Program-made: the position numbers and the translations under genes | Notes under the pieces: model-generated | What the model was told of the DNA's origin: nothing | Databases searched by the model: none | The model's input: the letters and a program-made list of their open reading frames with translations, nothing else | Shown here: positions 23,227 to 26,519 of the stretch, in pieces | How positions within the stretch are numbered: position 1 is the first letter of the stretch | Layout of the letters: the number at the start of each line of letters is the position of its first letter | Assembly (NCBI GenBank): GCA_964633715.1 | Contig: CAZWHQ010000051.1 | Coordinates: forward strand, 1 to 26,519 | Direction: 5' to 3' | Source of the DNA: JAUWVG01 sp964633715 | Lineage (GTDB): Bacteria > Acidobacteriota > Aminicenantia > Aminicenantales > Aminicenantaceae | DNA: 26,519 nucleotides

Positions 23227-23910
23227 TCATTTTGTCTTTTGGTCCAAAAGATCAGGGCGCTTTAACCTGGTCTTTTCTAAAGACTTTTTTTTTCTCCAAT
23301 CCTCGATCTTTTTATGATCTCCGGAAAAAAGCACATCAGGTACTTTTTTCCCTTGAAAATCCCGAGGCCTCGTGTATTGAGGGAAATCCAAGACACCCTC
23401 AATAAAGGAATCGGTCCGAACAGATTCCGTCTTTCCCACTACATCAGGAACAAATCTCGACACGGCATCCACAAGAACAACGGCCGCCGGTTCTCCTCCG
23501 GTGAGGACGTAATCACCAATAGAAATTTCATCTGTCACCAGATATTCAACAACTCGTTCATCCACTCCCTCATAGCGACCGCAAATGAAAATAATCTGTC
23601 TATTGGCCGCCAATCCTTCTGCTAGAGAGGAGTTAAATTTCCTCCCCTGAGGGGAAAGAAGATAAACCGGAGTCGTTCTATTCTCTCGTATCTTCTCGAC
23701 TGCTGAGAATATCGGCTCGGGCTTCAATACCATCCCAGGTTTGCCTCCAAAGGGCCTGTCGTCAACTTGTTTATGTTTATCGGAGGCAAAATCTCTAAGA
23801 TTGTGAACACGGACCTCAATCAAGTTCCTGTCCAGGGCTTTTTTCAGCACCCCAACAGAAAAAATGTTCCCGAACATTTCGGGAAAGATGGTGATTATAT
23901 CAAATCTCAT
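23227..23910 (-). CDS. trmD: tRNA (guanine-N1-)-methyltransferase TrmD
   Basis: A 227-residue SPOUT methyltransferase making m1G37 in tRNAs that read CNN codons, which prevents +1 frameshifting. It starts MRFDIITIFPEMF. The trefoil-knot AdoMet site is formed by LLSPQGRKF, CGRYEGVDERV and SIGDYVLTGGEPA; the tRNA-binding linker and C-terminal helices follow. The usual FGGGxGM loop reads FGGKPGM here. The ATG overlaps the end of rimM by 11 bases. Confidence 0.96.
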   Translation of the reverse strand: MRFDIITIFPEMFGNIFSVGVLKKALDRNLIEVRVHNLRDFASDKHKQVDDRPFGGKPGMVLKPEPIFSAVEKIRENRTTPVYLLSPQGRKFNSSLAEGLAANRQIIFICGRYEGVDERVVEYLVTDEISIGDYVLTGGEPAAVVLVDAVSRFVPDVVGKTESVRTDSFIEGVLDFPQYTRPRDFQGKKVPDVLFSGDHKKIEDWRKKKSLEKTRLKRPDLLDQKTK

Positions 23911-24235
23911 CTAAATCTAAAAGACCCTCTGGCGGATCAATGATAATAACCCTTTTGTCCAAGTCAATCTTTAGACAGATTGATTGAGCCAGCGGAATTA
24001 AAAATTCACGCCCCTCGCCTCCATGGACAACCAACAAATCATTCTCAGATACTGTCAAAACATCTTGGACTGAGCCAATTTTCTCGCCTTCCTTCGTATA
24101 AACGGCACAACCTTCAATCTGGTGAAAGTAAAACTCATCGTCTCTTAGCTGGGAAAAGCCCTCAACGGGATAGAAGATGTCTTCCCCTTGAAACTCCTGG
24201 GCTTGTAAAATCGAATCAATGCCCTTGAGTTTCAA
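23900..24235 (-). CDS. rimM: RimM, C-terminal part after a frameshift
   Basis: The readable downstream frame of the 16S processing factor RimM, which binds ribosomal protein uS19 and helps mature the 30S head. It covers the end of the N-terminal barrel (LKLKGIDSILQAQEFQGEDI) and the PRC-barrel (QLRDDEFYFHQIEGC, GEKIGSVQDVL, GREFLIPLAQSI). The frame is open upstream to the T10 run at 24316-24325, reading FFNKKGLLIEFQIEAFRLQK, so the listed TTG at 24235 is arbitrary. Family length is about 170 residues; this part alone is 111. Joined with 24267-24410 it gives about 169. Confidence 0.85.
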   Translation of the reverse strand: MKLKGIDSILQAQEFQGEDIFYPVEGFSQLRDDEFYFHQIEGCAVYTKEGEKIGSVQDVLTVSENDLLVVHGGEGREFLIPLAQSICLKIDLDKRVIIIDPPEGLLDLDEI

Positions 24236-24266
24236 AATTGTAAAGCTTTTTTGGAGACGAAAAGCT

Positions 24267-24410
24267 TCAATCTGAAATTCTATTAGAAGTCCTTTTTTGT
24301 TGAAAAATATCCTCGAAAAAAAAAAGCTTTTCTGAAGGATCGGTGAAAAGCTTAACTTTTAGCTCTCCTCTCCTCCCCTGTGTTTTTAATGCTTTCCCTA
24401 TAATTCGCAA
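24267..24410 (-). CDS. rimM: RimM, N-terminal part before a frameshift
   Basis: A 47-codon frame from a TTG at 24410, with AAAGGA four bases upstream (overlapping the khpA end). It begins RIIGKALKTQGRRGELKVKL and continues FTDPSEKL, the standard RimM opening (VGKIxKPHGxRGEVKV...TD-PE). After a run of ten T in the coding strand the frame loses similarity and stops at 24267. One T fewer would read ...FTDPSEKLFFSRIFFNKKG and continue into the C-terminal frame. It is too short for ordinary ORF calling. Confidence 0.8.
   Translation of the reverse strand: MRIIGKALKTQGRRGELKVKLFTDPSEKLFFFEDIFQQKRTSNRISD
24316..24325 (-). other. T10 tract at the rimM frame break (possible slippage site)
   Basis: Ten A on the plus strand, thus ten T (U) in the rimM message. 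Nine would keep the gene intact. Runs of this length are known sites for RNA polymerase slippage, and also for sequencing and assembly errors. Confidence 0.5.
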
Positions 24411-24411
24411 A

Positions 24412-24648
24412 TTATCCTTTCTCAATGATCTCGAGATTAAATCTTCTTTTAAGCTTCATGCCGGCAGCTCCAAGGATAACTCTGATGGCACGAGCCGTTC
24501 TTCCTTGTTTCCCGATCACTTTTCCCAGATCATCGGGATCCACTTTAAGTTCTAAAATTGAAGTTTGCTCTCCTTCCAATTGGGAAACGTGCACCTTTTC
24601 TGGATTGTCCACTAACGCTTTGGCAATCATTTCAACGAGTTCTTTCAC
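24412..24648 (-). CDS. khpA: KH-domain RNA-binding protein KhpA (YlqC)
   Basis: A 78-residue single KH domain. The GxxG loop is in LGKVIGKQGRTARAIR (GKQG, residues 46-49), which grips single-stranded RNA. In other bacteria KhpA pairs with KhpB/Jag and affects cell size and small-RNA biology. The start is a GTG with a perfect AAGGAGG five bases upstream. Its position between rpsP and rimM is the classic one. The rimM start lies directly behind its stop. Confidence 0.94.
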   Translation of the reverse strand: MKELVEMIAKALVDNPEKVHVSQLEGEQTSILELKVDPDDLGKVIGKQGRTARAIRVILGAAGMKLKRRFNLEIIEKG

Positions 24649-24658
24649 TGTAACCTCC

Positions 24659-24922
24659 TTATGTTTTGTTAATTGGTAAGTTTTCTGATTTGGATGCTTT
24701 ATTCAGAAGGGATTGGACTGTTTTAGAAGCTTGAGCTCCTCTGTCGATCCAATATTTAGCTTTTTCCAGATCAACTTTTATGTCCGGGGGTTCTGTTAAG
24801 GGATTATAGTAACCGATGATATCCTTTGCCTTGCTCTCACGCGGTTTTCTTGAGTCAATGGCCACAATGCGGTAGAACGGCCTTTTTTTGGCTCCAAGTC
24901 TCATTAGTCTTAACGCAATCAT
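24659..24922 (-). CDS. rpsP: 30S ribosomal protein S16
   Basis: An 87-residue bS16 needed for 30S assembly. It has RLMRLGAKKRPFYRIVAIDSRKPR near the start, then DIIGYYNPLT and DLEKAKYWIDRGAQAS, all family marks. I chose the ATG at 24922, because the family begins with M-x-x-x-R-L-x-R-x-G. The frame is open 22 residues further but that extension is not S16-like. Confidence 0.96.
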   Translation of the reverse strand: MIALRLMRLGAKKRPFYRIVAIDSRKPRESKAKDIIGYYNPLTEPPDIKVDLEKAKYWIDRGAQASKTVQSLLNKASKSENLPINKT

Positions 24923-25008
24923 AATCTGCTCTCTTTTAGAAATTTTAGGGCGAACTGTGATAATAACCAAATTGCTCTCATAAGTCAACTGATTTCAACA
25001 CGATGGAG

Positions 25009-26337
25009 TCAAGGGCCGGGGAAGGAAGACAGAAGTTTTTGGAAGCTGGATTTCTTCATCATTTTTTTCATTTCAAAAAATTGTTTAAGGAGTTGATTGA
25101 CTTCTGAGACAGGTCGTCCACTCCCTCTTGCGATCCTTGATCGTCGGCTTCCGTGTATGATCTTTGGGTTCATTCTCTCTTCTAAAGTCATAGAATTGAT
25201 AATGGCTTCAAAATAGATCATTTTATTATCATCGATATTCATTTTCGACATATTTTTAAAAGGGCCGCCTTTGGGCAGCATGCCCATAAACTGAGACATA
25301 GAACCCATTTTCCGAAGCTGCGTCAGCTGCTTTTTAAAATCCTCAAGAGTAAAATCCTCCTTGATCATCTTTTTGGTCAATTCCTCTGCTTCTTTTAAAT
25401 CCGCATCCTGTTCCGCCTTCTCAATAAGCCCCAAGATATCTCCCAGGCCAAGGATGCGGGAGGCCATCCGGTCGGGATGGAACATCTCAAGTTTATCGAA
25501 TTTTTCCCCTGTCCCTACAAATTTTATGGGTTTCCCAGTAACAGAAACAATGGATAGAGCTGCTCCTCCTCGAGCATCGCCGTCAAGTTTGGTCAAAATG
25601 ATGGATTCCAAACCAATTTTCTCATTGAATAGCTGGGCACTCTTGACTGCGTCTTGACCGGTCATAGAATCTCCGACATAAATGACTTCGGTAGGATTAA
25701 GTGCCTCTTTAGCCAACTTGAGTTCCTCCATGAGCTCCTCATCAACATGGAGTCTCCCAGCTGTATCCACAATGAGAGGATCGAAGCCTTGTTTTTTTGC
25801 ATGTTCAACCACATCCTTAAGGGCTTTTTGAGGAGAGGCCATCTGATCTTTTGACAATTCGTAAAAAGGAAGATTGAGTGTTCCGGAAATCATTTTCAGC
25901 TGATCTTGGGCCGCCGGCCGCTTCAGGTCAAAAGAAACAAGAAGAGGCTTTTTTTTAAGTGATTGAGCCCATTTCGCCAGTTTCCCACAAGTTGTCGTTT
26001 TTCCACTGCCCTGGAGTCCCACCAGTAATAAAATTGTTGGAGGTTGACTCGAAAATTCAAGTTTTTTTGCATCTCCTCCCAAAATGTCAGTGAGGTCATC
26101 TCTAACAATTTTAATCACTTGCTGGGCTGGAGACAGGCTTTGTAAAACTTTTTTATCTAAAGCTTTTTCCTTGATTTTAGCTTCAAGCTCCTTGACAACA
26201 CGATAATTGACATCGGCTTCCAGGAAGGCCAGCCGCAGCATACGAAGGGCTTCTTCCATGTTTTTATGTGTGATTTTAACTTCACCGCGGAGGAATTTCG
26301 TGACTTTCTGAATCCGGTCGGATAGTTGATCAAACAT
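25009..26337 (-). CDS. ffh: Signal recognition particle GTPase Ffh
   Basis: A 442-residue SRP54 homologue. It binds signal sequences on ribosomes and, with 4.5S RNA and FtsY, delivers them to the membrane. It has an N domain (MFDQLSDRIQKVTKFLRG), then a G domain with GLQGSGKTTT, DTAGRLHVDEELM and TKLDGDARGGAALS. The M domain carries the methionine-rich SMSQFMGMLPKGGPFKNM and the RNA-binding SRRSRIARGSGRPVSEV. The ATG at 26337 was chosen for its AAGGA site seven bases upstream and the standard N-terminus; an ATG 14 codons earlier has no ribosome site. It is the first gene of the translation operon. No SRP RNA gene was recognised nearby. Confidence 0.97.
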   Translation of the reverse strand: MFDQLSDRIQKVTKFLRGEVKITHKNMEEALRMLRLAFLEADVNYRVVKELEAKIKEKALDKKVLQSLSPAQQVIKIVRDDLTDILGGDAKKLEFSSQPPTILLLVGLQGSGKTTTCGKLAKWAQSLKKKPLLVSFDLKRPAAQDQLKMISGTLNLPFYELSKDQMASPQKALKDVVEHAKKQGFDPLIVDTAGRLHVDEELMEELKLAKEALNPTEVIYVGDSMTGQDAVKSAQLFNEKIGLESIILTKLDGDARGGAALSIVSVTGKPIKFVGTGEKFDKLEMFHPDRMASRILGLGDILGLIEKAEQDADLKEAEELTKKMIKEDFTLEDFKKQLTQLRKMGSMSQFMGMLPKGGPFKNMSKMNIDDNKMIYFEAIINSMTLEERMNPKIIHGSRRSRIARGSGRPVSEVNQLLKQFFEMKKMMKKSSFQKLLSSFPGP

Positions 26338-26400
26338 GTTTTTGTCCTTGGCAGGCATTATAGCAGTTTCCTGGGCCATGAGGGAAGCACCTGCATCTAT

Positions 26401-26475
26401 GTCGGACCCGTGACCCTCACGGGTATTCTGCCCCCATCACATACGAATGTGCATGGTGACAGACATACGACGTCC
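26401..26475 (-). repeat. 75-nt structured intergenic element, copy B (ffh leader side)
   Basis: Reverse-oriented homologue of 22757-22831. On this strand it forms CCAT-bulge-CACAT/ATGTG-ATGG (paired over 26434-26442 and 26447-26456). Downstream is an 8-bp perfect hairpin ACCCGTGA/TCACGGGT with a three-base loop (26406-26424). No T-run follows, so it is not a terminator. It ends 63 nt before the ffh start and would be in the ffh leader if the promoter lies further right. Confidence 0.7.
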
Positions 26476-26519
26476 ATCCGATAATCATCTAGAAGGCCAT
26501 TTTTTTCTACCCGTGCTAA

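Noticed and set aside
23700..23800. FGGKPGM in TrmD in place of FGGGxGM, considered as a sign of an inactive enzyme.
   Set aside because: All knot and AdoMet-site motifs are intact; a single loop substitution is weak evidence for loss of function.
26380..26519. SRP 4.5S RNA gene next to ffh.
   Set aside because: The hairpins do not show the conserved SRP tetraloop and asymmetric-loop sequence (GGAA/GCAG region), and the segment is homologous to another intergenic copy.

Overview
The window is bacterial chromosome, densely packed with mostly housekeeping genes. It has moderately low GC, purine-rich Shine-Dalgarno sites and several UUG/GUG starts. The neighbourhoods (M50 protease-trpS-scpA-scpB; rpsA-HU-HIT-acyl-CoA dehydrogenase-PpiD; ffh-rpsP-khpA-rimM-trmD-rplS), an FG-GAP/UnbV protein and a DUF6305-like/TRAP locus suggest an uncultured Acidobacteriota-type lineage such as Aminicenantes. 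That assignment is inference from gene content, not a database result. I see no tRNA, rRNA, CRISPR array, prophage or complete transposon.

Layout. (1) 1-2085, minus: a promoter firing off the left edge, then an exported FG-GAP/UnbV protein with a poly-proline linker and a fibronectin-like tail. (2) 2226-10043, plus: one tightly packed run, M50 protease-trpS-scpA-scpB, then an extracytoplasmic set of lipoprotein gamma-glutamyltransferase, DUF6305-like exported protein, TRAP large permease (split by a frameshift), an easily missed 47-residue two-helix membrane protein, and a membrane-anchored M14 deacylase. (3) 10075-15824, plus: a clear promoter, then rpsA-HU-HIT-acyl-CoA dehydrogenase-PpiD. 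(4) 15851-18222: a divergent acyltransferase and an NhaC-type antiporter, separated by a four-fold palindromic hairpin flanked by perfect 21-bp direct repeats. (5) 18241-19517, minus: a PspF-like sigma-54 activator and a small Cys-rich protein. (6) 19874-26337, minus: the ffh-rpsP-khpA-rimM-trmD-rplS translation operon, followed by rnhB and a TPR protein from their own promoter.

The least ordinary items are these. First, two genes (dctM and rimM) are broken at T-runs in their coding strands, and each would be intact if its run were exactly nine T. The unbroken RimM N-terminal domain is readable in another frame. Second, two diverged 75-nt copies of an intergenic element, upstream of ffh and downstream of rplS in opposite orientations, keep a stem with compensatory changes. 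Third, the palindromic insertion between plsC and nhaC has duplicated the shared -35 region of two divergent promoters. Fourth, the ggt/DUF6305/TRAP/small membrane protein/M14 set looks like a periplasmic release-and-import module for an acylated or gamma-glutamylated compound.
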